64,000 nt of DNA from an uncultured Mycoplasmatota bacterium (GCA_900553855.1 USFG01000007.1:1-64000), one strand, 5' to 3'. Positions 17,073 to 25,672 are shown, counted from the stretch's first letter. Made by a program: numbers and translations. The notes: generated by a model from the letters alone, not told the origin.

Positions 17073-19145
17073 TTAGTTTACGCTGTTTTTCTTAATGATT
17101 TCTTCAGCAATTGATTTTGGAACTTCTTCATAATGATCTTTTTCCATTTGGAAGTTAGCACGTCCTTGTGTATTACTTCTTAAATCAGTCATGTAACCAA
17201 ACATTTCTGATAGTGGAACAAGAGCAATTATTCTAATTGAGTTTCCAATTGATTCTTGTCCTAGTGGTCTACCACGACGAGAAGTTAAATCTCCCATTAC
17301 ATTTCCCATGTATTCTTCTGGAGTATCAACTACTACTTTCATGATAGGTTCTAGAAGTACTGCTTTACATTTTTCTTTAGCAGCTTTTAATGCCATTGAT
17401 GCAGCAATTTTGAATGCCATTTCTGATGAGTCTACATCATGATATGATCCATCAAATAATGTTGCTTTAACATCAACCATTGGATAACCTGCAAGGATAC
17501 CACCAGCCATAGCTTCTTGTAATCCTTTATCTGTTACTGGAATATATTCACGAGGAACAACTCCACCAACGATTGCATCAACGAATTCATAACCTTTTCC
17601 TGGATTTGGTTCAAATTTAACCCAAACATGTCCGTATTGTCCACGTCCACCTGATTGTTTGATATATTTACCTTCACAATCTCCAGCAACTGTGATAGTT
17701 TCACGGTATGCAACTTGTGGTCTACCTTGGTTAACTTCTACACCAAATTCTCTTCTCATTCTATCGATAATGATATCTAAGTGTAATTCACCCATACCTG
17801 ATAATACAGTTTGACCTGTTTCAGTATCAGTTTTAACTCTTAATGTAGGGTCTTCTTCAACAAGTTTTTGGATAGCAATTGCCATTTTATCTTGATCATT
17901 TTTAGATTTAGCTTCAATTGCAATATCAATAACTGGTTCTGGGAATTCCATACCTTTCATCTTAGCAAATGCTTTTTCATCACATAATGTATCGGCAGTT
18001 GTTGTATTTTTTAAACCTACTGCAGCAGCGATTTCACCAGCATAAACTTCAGTGATTTCTTTACGTTGATTTGCATGCATTTGTAAGATACGTCCGATTC
18101 TTTCTTTAACTCCTTTAGTTGAGTTAAGTACATATGAACCTGCTTTTAACACACCAGAGTAAACTCTGAAGAATGATAAACGTCCAACGAATGGGTCTGT
18201 CATAATTTTGAATGCTAAGGCAGTAAATGGTTCAGAATCACTTGGATGTCTCTTAATATCATTTCCATCTTTATCTACGCAATCAATTGCTTCGACATCT
18301 GTAGGTGCTGGTAAATAATCAATAACAGCATCTAATAACGCATGAGTACCTTTGTTTCCTAGGGCATCAGCACATAATACAGGGAAGAATTCAACAGCTA
18401 GTGTTGCTTTTCTAATAGCACTCTTTAATTCAGCTACAGAAATTTCTCCACCTTCTAAATATTTTTCCATTAAAGCATCATCAAATTCAACAACTGATTC
18501 TAATAGAATAGTTCTGTATTCTTCGGCTTTATCTTGCATATCAGCAGGAATTGGAATTTCTGTAACTTGTTGTTGTTCAGTTCCATCATACTCATATGCT
18601 TTCATTTCAACTAAATCAATATATCCAGTAAAATGATCTTCAGCACCAATTGGTAACATGATTGCAGCGGCATTAGCACCTAATCTATCTTTAATAGTTT
18701 TTAAACTATAATAATAGTCTGCACCCATTTTTTCCATTTTGTTAGCACAAATCATTCTTGGAACTTTATATTCATTAGCTTGTCTCCAAACTGTTTCAGT
18801 TTGAGGTTCTACACCAGCTTGAGCATCGATTAGGGCAATTGCACCATCTAATACTCTTAAACTTCTTTGAACTTCAATTGTAAAGTCTACGTGTCCTGGT
18901 GTATCGATTATATTAAGTCTATAACCTTTCCAGTGTGCAGTAGTTGCAGCACTTGTAATTGTGATACCTCTTTCTTGTTCTTGAGCCATCCAGTCCATTT
19001 GAGATTCACCATCATGTGTTTCACCTATTTTATGAGTGATACCTGTTAAGAATAAAATTCTTTCGGTTGTAGTAGTTTTACCGGCATCAATGTGAGCCAT
19101 TATACCGATATTTCTTAGTTTATCTATTGAAACGTCTCTTGCCAT
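17073..19145 (-). CDS. fusA: Elongation factor G
   Basis: 690 residues. The G domain carries [15 protein letters not shown] (about 17-31), DTPGHVDF and [10 protein letters not shown]. Domain II and domain IV follow ([15 protein letters not shown]), with the domain IV/V end at the C-terminus ([17 protein letters not shown]). It catalyses ribosomal translocation. It starts 6 nt after the rpsG stop within the str operon. Only one EF-G-like gene is in the window. Confidence 0.99.
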   Translation of the reverse strand: MARDVSIDKLRNIGIMAHIDAGKTTTTERILFLTGITHKIGETHDGESQMDWMAQEQERGITITSAATTAHWKGYRLNIIDTPGHVDFTIEVQRSLRVLDGAIALIDAQAGVEPQTETVWRQANEYKVPRMICANKMEKMGADYYYSLKTIKDRLGANAAAIMLPIGAEDHFTGYIDLVEMKAYEYDGTEQQQVTEIPIPADMQDKAEEYRTILLESVVEFDDALMEKYLEGGEISVAELKSAIRKATLAVEFFPVLCADALGNKGTHALLDAVIDYLPAPTDVEAIDCVDKDGNDIKRHPSDSEPFTALAFKIMTDPFVGRLSFFRVYSGVLKAGSYVLNSTKGVKERIGRILQMHANQRKEITEVYAGEIAAAVGLKNTTTADTLCDEKAFAKMKGMEFPEPVIDIAIEAKSKNDQDKMAIAIQKLVEEDPTLRVKTDTETGQTVLSGMGELHLDIIIDRMRREFGVEVNQGRPQVAYRETITVAGDCEGKYIKQSGGRGQYGHVWVKFEPNPGKGYEFVDAIVGGVVPREYIPVTDKGLQEAMAGGILAGYPMVDVKATLFDGSYHDVDSSEMAFKIAASMALKAAKEKCKAVLLEPIMKVVVDTPEEYMGNVMGDLTSRRGRPLGQESIGNSIRIIALVPLSEMFGYMTDLRSNTQGRANFQMEKDHYEEVPKSIAEEIIKKNSVN

Positions 19146-19151
19146 AGTAAC

Positions 19152-19619
19152 CTACCATCTATAATGAGCAAATGCTTTATTTGCTTCAGCCATCTTATGA
19201 GTATCTTCTCTCTTCTTAGCAGCTCCACCAACACCATTTGATGCATCGATGATTTCAGCAGCTAATTTGTTTGCCATTCCTCTTCCTGGTCTTAATCTTG
19301 AATAATTGATTAAGTAACGAAGAGCAAGCGTTTGTCCTCTTGTTTCACTAACTTCAATTGGAACTTGAACGTTAGATCCACCAACACGACGTGATTTTAC
19401 TTCTAATGCAGGAGTAATATTTTCCATTGCTTTAGTAAAAACTTCCATCGGATCTTTATTTGTTTGTTCTTTTATTTTATCAAATGCCTCATTAACAATT
19501 CTTGTAGCAGTACCTTTTTTACCGTCGTTCATAACAGCGTTAATTAATTTAGTAACAACTTTTGAATTATATATAGGATCTGGTAAAACATCACGTTTAA
19601 TTGCACGTCTTTTACGCAT
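19152..19619 (-). CDS. rpsG: 30S ribosomal protein S7
   Basis: 155 residues with the S7 signature [17 protein letters not shown] at the N-terminus, the beta-ribbon [14 protein letters not shown] and C-terminal ending [14 protein letters not shown]. It nucleates 30S head assembly on 16S rRNA. It is second in the operon, 20 nt after rpsL, with GGAGG upstream of the start. Confidence 0.99.
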   Translation of the reverse strand: MRKRRAIKRDVLPDPIYNSKVVTKLINAVMNDGKKGTATRIVNEAFDKIKEQTNKDPMEVFTKAMENITPALEVKSRRVGGSNVQVPIEVSETRGQTLALRYLINYSRLRPGRGMANKLAAEIIDASNGVGGAAKKREDTHKMAEANKAFAHYRW

Positions 19620-19639
19620 ATTTTTTCCTCCTTATTTAA

Positions 19640-20056
19640 CTATTTTTTCTTTGGTTTTTTAGTACCATATTTACTTCTTGATTGTTTACGATCATTAACA
19701 CCTTGAGTGTCTAATGTACCACGAACAATGTGATAACGTACACCGATAAGGTCTTTAACACGTCCACCACGAACTAAAACAACACTATGTTCTTGTAAGT
19801 TATGTCCTTCACCTGGAATATAAGTATCTACTTCACGACCATTTGATAATCTTACACGAGCATATTTTCTTAATGCTGAGTTTGGTTTCTTTGGAGTTTT
19901 TGTACCAACACGAGTACATACACCTCTCATTTGTGGATGATCAGTTGCTGTAGTCTTTCTTTCCATACTATTAAAACCGATGTTTAATACAGGACTCTTT
20001 TTCTTTTTAGTTTTGTTTTTTCTTCTTGTCTTAACTAATTGGTTTATTGTAGGCAT
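19640..20056 (-). CDS. rpsL: 30S ribosomal protein S12
   Basis: 138 residues with the decoding-site motif [20 protein letters not shown] and [23 protein letters not shown]. The KKPNS lysine is the position where streptomycin-resistance changes arise in the family; here it is the normal Lys. It is the first gene of the str operon, about 100 nt downstream of a consensus promoter and a structured leader. Confidence 0.99.
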   Translation of the reverse strand: MPTINQLVKTRRKNKTKKKKSPVLNIGFNSMERKTTATDHPQMRGVCTRVGTKTPKKPNSALRKYARVRLSNGREVDTYIPGEGHNLQEHSVVLVRGGRVKDLIGVRYHIVRGTLDTQGVNDRKQSRSKYGTKKPKKK

Positions 20057-20070
20057 TTTAATACTTCCTT

Positions 20071-20182
20071 TCTATACACACATCCCGGTGTGCTGTATTA
20101 CTCATAAATCAAGGTTCTATGCGACATAGAACCAAAATTTAAAATGCAAATATAATATACCACTTGACTATTGTAGTGTCAA
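20071..20182 (-). promoter_or_regulatory. str operon promoter and structured leader
   Basis: Minus-strand -35 TTGACA (20177-20182), 17-bp spacer, -10 TATATT (20154-20159). The leader contains a perfect 9-bp hairpin (GGTTCTATG 20125-20133 pairing with 20113-20121) and a second bulged hairpin near 20071-20100 (ATACAGCACA with TGTGTGTAT) before the rpsL ribosome-binding site. The hairpins may bind a ribosomal protein for feedback control; the class is not identified. Confidence 0.8.
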
Positions 20183-20237
20183 GCATAAGTTTGATGTTTT
20201 GAGTAAAAATTGTTATATGAATTTTCGCACTTTTTTA

Positions 20238-20267
20238 TTGACTTATTATTTTAATATTTGATATTCT
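20238..20267 (+). promoter_or_regulatory. Sense promoter of toxin-like cassette A
   Basis: -35 TTGACT (20238-20243), 18-bp spacer, -10 TATTCT (20262-20267). The -10 and the sequence after it (TATTCTATTACT then AAGGAACATTT) are retained in cassette B at 36922. Confidence 0.7.
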
Positions 20268-20276
20268 ATTACTCAA

Positions 20277-20518
20277 GGAACATTTAATTGTTTAGGTGAT
20301 TACCTTATTTCTATATTTTTTATATGAAATGAGGTGATCTTATGAATAAAAAGTTATTATATTTTATAATTTTCAATTTATTTATAATTGTTTTTATTTT
20401 ACTTTTTATCATTATTAAAATGATTGGGTTAAATTAAAAACACCAAACACGGGGTTTTGGTGAATACTAAATTTTTTAGGTAATCACTTAACATCTCAAA
20501 ATTAAGTGTTCCTTTTTT
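20277..20518 (+). other. Cassette A mRNA: long-range 5'-3' pairing and intrinsic terminator
   Basis: The first transcribed bases (20277-20305, GGAACATTTAAT then TGTTTAGGTGATTACCT) pair with two segments near the 3' end: ATTAAGTGTTCC (20501-20512; 12 bp, one G-U) and AGGTAATCACTTAACA (20478-20493; 15 bp, one mismatch, one bulge). T6 and more T follow, making a terminator. A second local stem, ACCTTATTTC (20302-20311) with GAAATGAGGT (20326-20335), covers the ribosome-binding site and shares bases with the long-range stem, so the two folds compete. This is the arrangement of inactive type I toxin mRNAs. Confidence 0.75.
20342..20437 (+). CDS. 31-residue hydrophobic peptide, candidate type I toxin (copy A)
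   Basis: ATG at 20342 with GAGGTGAT 4-5 nt upstream; stop TAA at 20435-20437. The peptide begins MNKKLLYFIIFNLF and ends IIKMIGLN: two lysines at the N-terminus, an uninterrupted membrane helix (residues about 5-25, only Ile, Leu, Phe, Val, Tyr, Asn) and one further Lys. Copy B at 36996-37091 differs by three amino acids (K to R, V to I, G to V) and two synonymous changes, the pattern expected of a translated gene. A role in membrane depolarisation or growth arrest is inference from size, hydrophobicity and the antisense arrangement. Confidence 0.75.
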   Translation: MNKKLLYFIIFNLFIIVFILLFIIIKMIGLN

Positions 20519-20541
20519 ATTTTATGTAAGTTTTCCTTACA
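20434..20541 (-). ncRNA. Predicted antisense RNA to the 3' UTR of cassette A
   Basis: A minus-strand promoter at 20547-20575 would start an RNA near 20540. It begins with a 7-bp hairpin (20524-20542), crosses the 3' pairing arm of the sense mRNA and ends at a minus-strand terminator CACCAAA...TTTGGTG followed by T5 (20436-20462), just at the toxin stop codon. The predicted length is about 105 nt, fully complementary to the sense 3' UTR. All elements recur in cassette B. Confidence 0.7.
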
Positions 20542-20546
20542 TATTC

Positions 20547-20575
20547 ATTGTAGCAAAAATTAAACGGATTTTCAA
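20547..20575 (-). promoter_or_regulatory. Antisense promoter of cassette A
   Basis: Minus-strand -35 TTGAAA (20570-20575), 17-bp spacer, -10 TACAAT (20547-20552). It is stronger by consensus than the sense promoter, as expected for an antitoxin RNA. Confidence 0.75.
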
Positions 20576-20604
20576 TATGTTGAAATTATAAAAATTGCAT
20601 AATT

Positions 20605-21507
20605 TTACCAATTAACTAATTGTTGTTCTAATTTTAAATCAATTTTATATTTATCTTTAACTTCTTTTTGAACTAATTTAATTAATTTTAAAATATCAGA
20701 TGATGAAGCATTATTTTTATTAATAATAAAGTTAGCATGTTTAGTACTAATTTCTGCTCCACCAATGTTTTTTCCCTTTAGGCCTAGTTCTTCAATTATT
20801 TTACCGGCATAATTTCCTTCGGGATTTCTAAATACACTACCAGCTGATGGATATTCTAAAGGTTGGCTGTTCTTTCTTTTTAATAAGTATTCTTTTATTT
20901 TGCTAGCTATTTCATCATGATTACCATGTTCTAGTTTAATATTTGCAGCAACACAAATTAAATTTTTGTTAGCTTGAAATATTGAATATCGATAATCAAA
21001 TTTTAATTTTTCTAATGGTATTTCTTCGATTTGTAATTTCTCATCTAGTACAATAACACTTTTAACAATGTTGCTCATACTGTTACCATAAGCTCCAGCG
21101 TTCATATATATTGCTCCACCAATTGTTCCAGGAATTCCTATTGCAAACTCTAAACCGGTTAATTCATTTTTAACACTTGCTTGAACTAATTTACTTAAAA
21201 TCATACCTGATTCAACATATATTTCAGTTTGCTTAATTTTGAAATTATTTAATTTATCTAATTTAATAATTACTCCGTTAAATTCTTTATCACTAAATAG
21301 TGTATTACTTCCTTTTCCTAAAATAAAATATTTAATATTATATTTATGAATTAGTTTTAATAATTGTTTTAAATTGTTAATATTATTTGGATAAACAACT
21401 AATTTAGCAATACCACCTGTTTTGTAAGTTGTTAAGGTTGATAATGAAATATCTTTTTCGATTTTTCCTAAATTAAGTTTTTCTAATTCTAAAATAAAAT
21501 TATTCAT
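20605..21507 (-). CDS. murB: UDP-N-acetylenolpyruvoylglucosamine reductase
   Basis: 300 residues, type II MurB length. FAD-binding motifs are NIKYFILGKGSNTLFSD (about 54-70) and LTGLEFAIGIPGTIGGAIYMNAGAYG (about 116-141). The catalytic region is NSQPLEYPSAGSVFRNP with Ser and the downstream Glu (KIIEELGLKGKNIGGA). It reduces UDP-GlcNAc-enolpyruvate with NADPH to UDP-MurNAc in the cytoplasm, the second committed peptidoglycan step. It lies downstream of the cassette A antisense unit; its own promoter is not obvious. Confidence 0.97.
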   Translation of the reverse strand: MNNFILELEKLNLGKIEKDISLSTLTTYKTGGIAKLVVYPNNINNLKQLLKLIHKYNIKYFILGKGSNTLFSDKEFNGVIIKLDKLNNFKIKQTEIYVESGMILSKLVQASVKNELTGLEFAIGIPGTIGGAIYMNAGAYGNSMSNIVKSVIVLDEKLQIEEIPLEKLKFDYRYSIFQANKNLICVAANIKLEHGNHDEIASKIKEYLLKRKNSQPLEYPSAGSVFRNPEGNYAGKIIEELGLKGKNIGGAEISTKHANFIINKNNASSSDILKLIKLVQKEVKDKYKIDLKLEQQLVNW

Positions 21508-21598
21508 ATTTATTCTCCTTCTTAATTATATGTTTATTTTATTAAAAAAAGGAAAGCATAGTTTTCCCTTTGTATTAACATCCATCTGTTTATGTACT

Positions 21599-21943
21599 TT
21601 ATTGATTAACATATCCTTTGGTTGTGTATTCATTGCATTTAATATATGCTTTATATTCAAAAATACCCATATTAGATGTAGTTTTAACATATCCATTACA
21701 TTCTTCTTCATTAACTTTATTTGTTAAAGTATTATCGTAATCTGATAAATCTTGTATTGAGATTGTTTCATTGTTTTTTAAAAGTCCTGGTTTTTCTCCA
21801 TAATAAGCCTTAGCAACATCTGTCATTTTCTTTTCTAATGTTTTATATTCTTTGTTTTCATTTTTAATTTTTAAGCCAATTATAGTAAATCCACCAACTA
21901 AGATTACTATTAATATTAACCATATTACCATATTCTTCTTCAT
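21599..21943 (-). CDS. Small membrane-anchored extracellular protein
   Basis: About 114 residues from the ATG at 21943 (AAAGGTAG about 10 nt upstream; an upstream ATG at 21973 is possible but overlaps the previous stop). The N-terminal membrane helix is MVIWLILIVILVGGFTII (about 5-22). The exported part has two cysteines (EECNGYVK and YIKCNEY) likely to form a disulfide, and a GYV near the end. It has the size and plan of a minor pilin-like or single-pass protein. It is translationally close to the 42-residue protein upstream. Confidence 0.65.
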   Translation of the reverse strand: MKKNMVIWLILIVILVGGFTIIGLKIKNENKEYKTLEKKMTDVAKAYYGEKPGLLKNNETISIQDLSDYDNTLTNKVNEEECNGYVKTTSNMGIFEYKAYIKCNEYTTKGYVNQ

Positions 21944-21969
21944 AACATTTCGACTACCTTTACTATTAT

Positions 21970-22098
21970 TCAACTTAGAAAATTAATTTCACTATAAAAT
22001 TTATATATAAAATAGATAGCTATTAATAATGCAAAAATAAGTAATCCCATTAGAAATAGCATCATTTTAAAGCCCCAACCATTTTTATTTAATTTCAT
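21970..22098 (-). CDS. 42-residue single-pass membrane protein
   Basis: ATG at 22098 with AGAGGTTAAG 4-10 nt upstream, stop TGA at 21970-21972. It starts MKLNKNGWGFKMMLFLMGLL, a short basic segment with a Gly followed by a hydrophobic helix (residues 12-33), reminiscent of prepilin N-termini (Lys-x-Gly then hydrophobic) but without the usual Phe-Thr-Leu-Val-Glu. It lies directly upstream of the 21599-21943 gene, forming a two-gene unit. The role is unknown. Confidence 0.6.
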   Translation of the reverse strand: MKLNKNGWGFKMMLFLMGLLIFALLIAIYFIYKFYSEINFLS

Positions 22099-22147
22099 AT
22101 TCTTAACCTCTACTTAATTATAACAATAAATAATAAATTATGTAAAC

Positions 22148-22176
22148 AAAAAACTCCCCAGTTGTGGGAAGTTCAT
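22148..22176 (-). terminator. Terminator after rplL
   Basis: On the minus strand GAACTTCCC pairs imperfectly with GGGGAGTT around ACAACT, followed by T6. It lies just beyond the rplL stop. Confidence 0.75.
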
Positions 22177-22184
22177 TTTAGTAA

Positions 22185-22550
22185 TTAAACTAATTCAACA
22201 GTAGCTCCAGCTTCTTCTAATTTAGCTTTAATTTCGTTAGCTTCGTCAGCAGAAACGTTTTCTTTAATGTTTCCACCTTTGTCAGCTACTCCTTTAGCTT
22301 CAACTAATCCTAAACCAGTGATTTCTCTTATAACTTTGATAACACCGATTTTAGCAGCTCCAGCGTCTTTTAAAACTACAGTTTTAGTAGAAGGTCCTTC
22401 TTCAACAGCAGCAGCAGGTGCAGCAGCAACAGCAACAGCAGATGGGTCTACTCCGAATTCCTCCTTCATTGCGTCAACTAATTCTTTTACTTCAAGAATA
22501 GTCATTTCTTTTAATGAATTAATAAAATCTTCTTTAGTAATTTTAGCCAT
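22185..22550 (-). CDS. rplL: 50S ribosomal protein L7/L12
   Basis: 121 residues. The N-terminal dimerisation domain (1-35) is followed by an Ala/Val-rich hinge (AVAVAAAPAAAVEEG) and the C-terminal factor-binding domain KIGVIKVIREITGLGLVEAKGVAD. It forms the ribosomal stalk that recruits EF-Tu and EF-G. It lies 23 nt after rplJ with AAGGAG before the ATG. Confidence 0.99.
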   Translation of the reverse strand: MAKITKEDFINSLKEMTILEVKELVDAMKEEFGVDPSAVAVAAAPAAAVEEGPSTKTVVLKDAGAAKIGVIKVIREITGLGLVEAKGVADKGGNIKENVSADEANEIKAKLEEAGATVELV

Positions 22551-22573
22551 TTTTTATTTCTCCTTTCCTAATA

Positions 22574-23068
22574 TTACTTTTCTTCTAATCCTTCAGCATA
22601 TAAGTTTAATGCTATAGATAGATTTTTAACGTGTTCTATCATACCACCTGCAAGCATAGTAAGTAATCCTTCCATAGATGGAATAGTTGCATATTCATTA
22701 ATCTCATCTATTGTAGCTACTTCGCCATTAATAATTCCGCTTCTGATTTCAGCACATTTGTGATCTTTAGTAAAAGCACTAATAGCTTTAATAGGCGCTA
22801 ATAATTCTTTACCAAATACAATAGCGTTAGGTCCTTCAAGAGTATCAGATAAATCAATGTTTAATTCGTCTGTTGCTCTTTTAACAAGGGTATTCTTATA
22901 AATTTTAACTTCACCATTAGCTTCTTTAACTTTGTTTCTTAATTCAGCCATATCAGCAACAGTTAATCCTTGATAAGAAAATAATACTACAGATTCAGAA
23001 TTCTTAATTTTGTCAGCAATTTCGTTTACTACTTCTTTTTTTGCATTAAGAATTTTTGTACTTGCCAT
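22574..23068 (-). CDS. rplJ: 50S ribosomal protein L10
   Basis: 164 residues. The N-terminal rRNA-binding domain (SVVLFSYQGLTVADMAELRN) is followed by a C-terminal helix for L12 dimers (about 135-164). With L12 it binds its own leader RNA to limit expression. It is preceded by the L10 leader and an independent promoter. Confidence 0.99.
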   Translation of the reverse strand: MASTKILNAKKEVVNEIADKIKNSESVVLFSYQGLTVADMAELRNKVKEANGEVKIYKNTLVKRATDELNIDLSDTLEGPNAIVFGKELLAPIKAISAFTKDHKCAEIRSGIINGEVATIDEINEYATIPSMEGLLTMLAGGMIEHVKNLSIALNLYAEGLEEK

Positions 23069-23084
23069 ATTTTCCTCCTTTTTT

Positions 23085-23178
23085 TATAAAAAAACTTTCC
23101 ATGAGGAAAGCACAAGTTCTTCCCTCGGCTGGATTATTAAACTTAAAGCCCCAGCTGTCTACGGATAAAAAGTTTTTT
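23085..23178 (-). promoter_or_regulatory. L10 leader RNA (ribosomal protein autoregulation)
   Basis: The minus-strand transcript starts near AAAAAAACTTTTTATCCG and ends near CATGGAAAGTTTTTTT, with closing complementarity (ACTTT with AAAGT), a GACAGCTGGGGC segment and CCAGCCGAGGGAAGAAC. This matches the known Firmicutes L10 leader, which binds L10-L12 and ends in a terminator-like T run. Its position between rplA and rplJ is the expected one. Confidence 0.85.
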
Positions 23179-23189
23179 TAACAATTTTT

Positions 23190-23218
23190 AATATACAACA
23201 TTTGTAACTATTTGTCAA
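23190..23218 (-). promoter_or_regulatory. Promoter of rplJ-rplL
   Basis: Minus-strand -35 TTGACA (23213-23218), 17-bp spacer, -10 TATATT (23190-23195). The -35 overlaps the last codons and stop of rplA. Confidence 0.85.
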
Positions 23219-23906
23219 AAGAATTTGTATTTAATTTAATTCCAGGACCCATAGTAGTACAAATTGATACACTCTTAACGAATGTTCCTTTAACTGTTTT
23301 AGGTTTGTTTTTAATTATTGTATTAACAAAATATGTTAAGTTTTCTTCTAATGATTTTTCATCAAAAGATACTTTTCCAATAATACTATGAACATTTCCT
23401 AAAGAATCAGCACGGTATTCGATCATACCTTTTTTGATATCTTCAACAGTTTTTTCTGGTGTAGTAGTAACTGTTCCAGTCTTAGGGTTTGGCATTAAAC
23501 CTTTAGGTCCTAAAACTTTACCAATTCTACCTAATGCAGGCATCATTTCTGGTGTTGCAACGATTACATCGTAATCAAACCAATTTTCATTTGAAATTTT
23601 ATCAATTAGATCTTGTTCTCCTACAAAATCAGCTCCAGCTTTTTTAGCAGCTTCAGCAGCAGCTCCTTTAGCTAAAACTAAGATTTTTTTAGATTTTCCA
23701 GTACCATTTGGTAGTACGATTGATCCTCTTAATTGTTGATCTGATTTCTTAGTATCAATATTTAAATGCATAGCTACTTCAACAGAACTATCAAATTTAG
23801 TAGTGCTTGTTTCTTTAACTAAGCTAATTGCTTCTTTAACATCGTATAATTTTGCTTTTTCGATTTTTTTAGAAGCTTCCACGTACTTTTTTCCTAATTT
23901 TCTCAT
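23208..23906 (-). CDS. rplA: 50S ribosomal protein L1
   Basis: 232 residues with the L1 signature LGPKGLMPNPKTGTVTTT (about 131-148) and the two-domain plan. It binds 23S rRNA at the stalk that moves E-site tRNA, and represses its own operon through the leader before rplK. It lies 36 nt after rplK. Confidence 0.99.
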   Translation of the reverse strand: MRKLGKKYVEASKKIEKAKLYDVKEAISLVKETSTTKFDSSVEVAMHLNIDTKKSDQQLRGSIVLPNGTGKSKKILVLAKGAAAEAAKKAGADFVGEQDLIDKISNENWFDYDVIVATPEMMPALGRIGKVLGPKGLMPNPKTGTVTTTPEKTVEDIKKGMIEYRADSLGNVHSIIGKVSFDEKSLEENLTYFVNTIIKNKPKTVKGTFVKSVSICTTMGPGIKLNTNSFDK

Positions 23907-23942
23907 TTTATTCCCTCCAATCGTGGTAGATTTTGCGGATTA

Positions 23943-24527
23943 TTAATTTTCTTCAGTTTCTTTGTTTTCGCCAATAACTTCTACTTCAGCGTTATTGTTG
24001 TTTGCAGATTCTTCCATCTTTTCTAATGCTGCTTCACGTTTAGCTTCAGCTATTTCAGCTTCTTTTGCTTCAAGAGCTTGTTCTTTTAGTTCTTCATCAT
24101 TAATTCCTTCAACGGCAATACCCATATTACGAGCAGTTCCTTCAATAATTTTCATTGCTGCTTCAACAGTATAAGCATTTAAATCTGGCATTTTAGTTTC
24201 AGCTATTTTTCTTAAATCTTCTTTAGAGATAGTTGCAACAACTTCATTAGCACCCTTTTTAGATGCTTTGTTAATTTTTGCAGCCTTTTTAAGTAAGAAA
24301 GCAGCTGGTGGAGTCTTTAATACGAAACTAAATGTTCTATCATCATAAATTGAGATTTCAACAGGTAGAATATCTCCCATTTTATCTTTAGATGCATCAT
24401 TAAATTTAGTACAAAATTCTCCTAAATTAATTCCGGCAGGTCCTAAAACTGTTCCAACAGGAGGAGCAGGTGTAGCTTTTCCAGCAGGAATTTGTAATTT
24501 AATTTTCTTTACGACTTCTTTTGCCAC
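23943..24527 (-). CDS. rplK: 50S ribosomal protein L11 with acidic C-terminal tail
   Basis: About 194 residues from GTG 24527, reading (M)[20 protein letters not shown] chose this start because AAAGGA lies about 10 nt upstream and it matches the family; the GTG at 24536 is too close to that site. The L11 fold ends near residue 140 ([16 protein letters not shown]). An extra tail of about 50 residues follows, rich in Glu, Ala and Asn ([18 protein letters not shown]), which most L11 proteins lack. L11 shapes the GTPase centre. Confidence 0.97.
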   Translation of the reverse strand: MAKEVVKKIKLQIPAGKATPAPPVGTVLGPAGINLGEFCTKFNDASKDKMGDILPVEISIYDDRTFSFVLKTPPAAFLLKKAAKINKASKKGANEVVATISKEDLRKIAETKMPDLNAYTVEAAMKIIEGTARNMGIAVEGINDEELKEQALEAKEAEIAEAKREAALEKMEESANNNNAEVEVIGENKETEEN

Positions 24528-24556
24528 GAAATACACATCCTTTCATATTTTCGCTT

Positions 24557-24610
24557 AGTGGTATGGGCAAATCCGCATTCCCCTCCACTTACAATTAAAC
24601 CTAATTGCAA
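24557..24610 (-). promoter_or_regulatory. rplK leader with likely L1-binding hairpin
   Basis: The predicted RNA begins just after the -10 at 24616 and folds into TTGCAATTA/TAATTGTAA (24602-24610 with 24589-24597), then AGTGG/CCACT enclosing GGG/CCC (24557-24589) with asymmetric internal loops. The second stem has the plan of L1 target sites on rplK mRNA. The L1 assignment is from position and shape, not from a computed model. Confidence 0.6.
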
Positions 24611-24615
24611 TTTGG

Positions 24616-24644
24616 ACTATACCACATTTTCTTTCTTTTTACAA
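24616..24644 (-). promoter_or_regulatory. Promoter of rplK-rplA
   Basis: Minus-strand -35 TTGTAA (24639-24644), 17-bp spacer, -10 TATAGT (24616-24621). Confidence 0.8.
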
Positions 24645-24674
24645 TATAAATTTTGCTTGTTTATTTAAAAATAT

Positions 24675-24704
24675 AAAAAAAGCTCTAAATTAATAGAGTT
24701 TTTA
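24675..24704 (-). terminator. Terminator after nusG
   Basis: On the minus strand ACTCTATTAATTTAGAGC forms a short stem (CTCTA/TAGAG plus AT pairs) followed by T7. It separates secE-nusG from rplK-rplA. Confidence 0.8.
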
Positions 24705-24709
24705 ATTAA

Positions 24710-25249
24710 TTATTTAATTGTTGCTACTTGGAATAATTCTACTTCAACTGGTGTTTCTTGACCAAATAAATCAACTAATACTGTTAATCTGCTGTTTTCT
24801 AAATCTAATGTACTAATTGTTCCGTCCATACCTTTAAATGGTCCATCAACAATTGTAACTTTAGTTCCAACAGTAAGTTCTTTATCAACATCCATTCTAG
24901 TCATACCCATATTAGCTAGAATTTTATCGATTTCTTGTGGTTTTAATGGAGTGGGTTTTGCTCCTTTTCCACTTGATCCAATGAATCCAGTAACTCCGGG
25001 AGTATTTCTTACAATATACCATGCTTCATCTGTCATAATCATTTCAACTAAAATATAACCGGGAAACATTTTTTTCTTTTTTTCTTTAATGCTTCCATCT
25101 TTCATTGTTTCTTTAACAGTTTCTTCTGGCACAATAATTCTAAAAATATTATCTTTGAATCCCATTGATTCAGCACGCATTTCAAGTTTTTCTTTGACTT
25201 TAGATTCATGTCCTGAATAAGTGTTAACTACATACCATTCTTTTTCCAT
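24710..25249 (-). CDS. nusG: Transcription antitermination/pausing factor NusG
   Basis: 179 residues. The NGN domain has WYVVNTYSGHESKVKEKLE at the start, MFPGYILVEM and WYIVRNTPGVTGFIG. A linker leads to a C-terminal KOW domain (VTIVDGPFKGMDGTISTLD, about 125-145). It binds RNA polymerase and links it to partners. It is 3 nt downstream of secE in the usual order. Confidence 0.98.
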   Translation of the reverse strand: MEKEWYVVNTYSGHESKVKEKLEMRAESMGFKDNIFRIIVPEETVKETMKDGSIKEKKKKMFPGYILVEMIMTDEAWYIVRNTPGVTGFIGSSGKGAKPTPLKPQEIDKILANMGMTRMDVDKELTVGTKVTIVDGPFKGMDGTISTLDLENSRLTVLVDLFGQETPVEVELFQVATIK

Positions 25250-25252
25250 ATA

Positions 25253-25594
25253 TTATAACCCCTTTACTAATGAACTTAGCCATGCAAATAATGCATCTAA
25301 ACCATAAAAATATAAACCAAATATTACAATAAATATAATAGTTGCTACACCATATTTAGTTAAATCTTTTTTTGAAGGCCAATTAACTTTTTTTAGTTCA
25401 GCTTTTACTTCAGAACTATACGATTTTTTTGGTGTTTGTTTCTTTACTTTTTTATTTTCTTTTTTAACTGGTTTAGTTTCTTTCTTTAATTTTTTGTTAG
25501 TAACTTCTACTTTTTCAACAGTCACTTTTGTTTCTTCTTTTTGTACTTTAGCTGCTTTTTTACTTGTATTTTTCTTTTTTACATCTTTTGCCAT
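25253..25594 (-). CDS. secE: Preprotein translocase subunit SecE with Lys-rich extension
   Basis: 113 residues. The SecE core is at the end: EVKAELKKVNWPSKKDLTKY (about 60-79), then one membrane helix (GVATIIFIVIFGLYFYGLDAL). The first about 58 residues are a low-complexity basic segment of Lys, Val, Thr and Glu that typical 60-residue SecE proteins lack. It is part of SecYEG in the membrane. AAAGGAG precedes the ATG. Confidence 0.95.
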   Translation of the reverse strand: MAKDVKKKNTSKKAAKVQKEETKVTVEKVEVTNKKLKKETKPVKKENKKVKKQTPKKSYSSEVKAELKKVNWPSKKDLTKYGVATIIFIVIFGLYFYGLDALFAWLSSLVKGL

Positions 25595-25643
25595 AATATC
25601 TCCTTTTTTATTTCAAATAAAAAACGCTTGCTGCGTCAATAAG

Positions 25644-25672
25644 AATATATCAAAATCTTTGTATAATTGCAA
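25644..25672 (-). promoter_or_regulatory. Promoter of secE-nusG
   Basis: Minus-strand -35 TTGCAA (25667-25672), 17-bp spacer, -10 TATATT (25644-25649). It makes secE-nusG independent of the HipA-like genes upstream. Confidence 0.75.
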
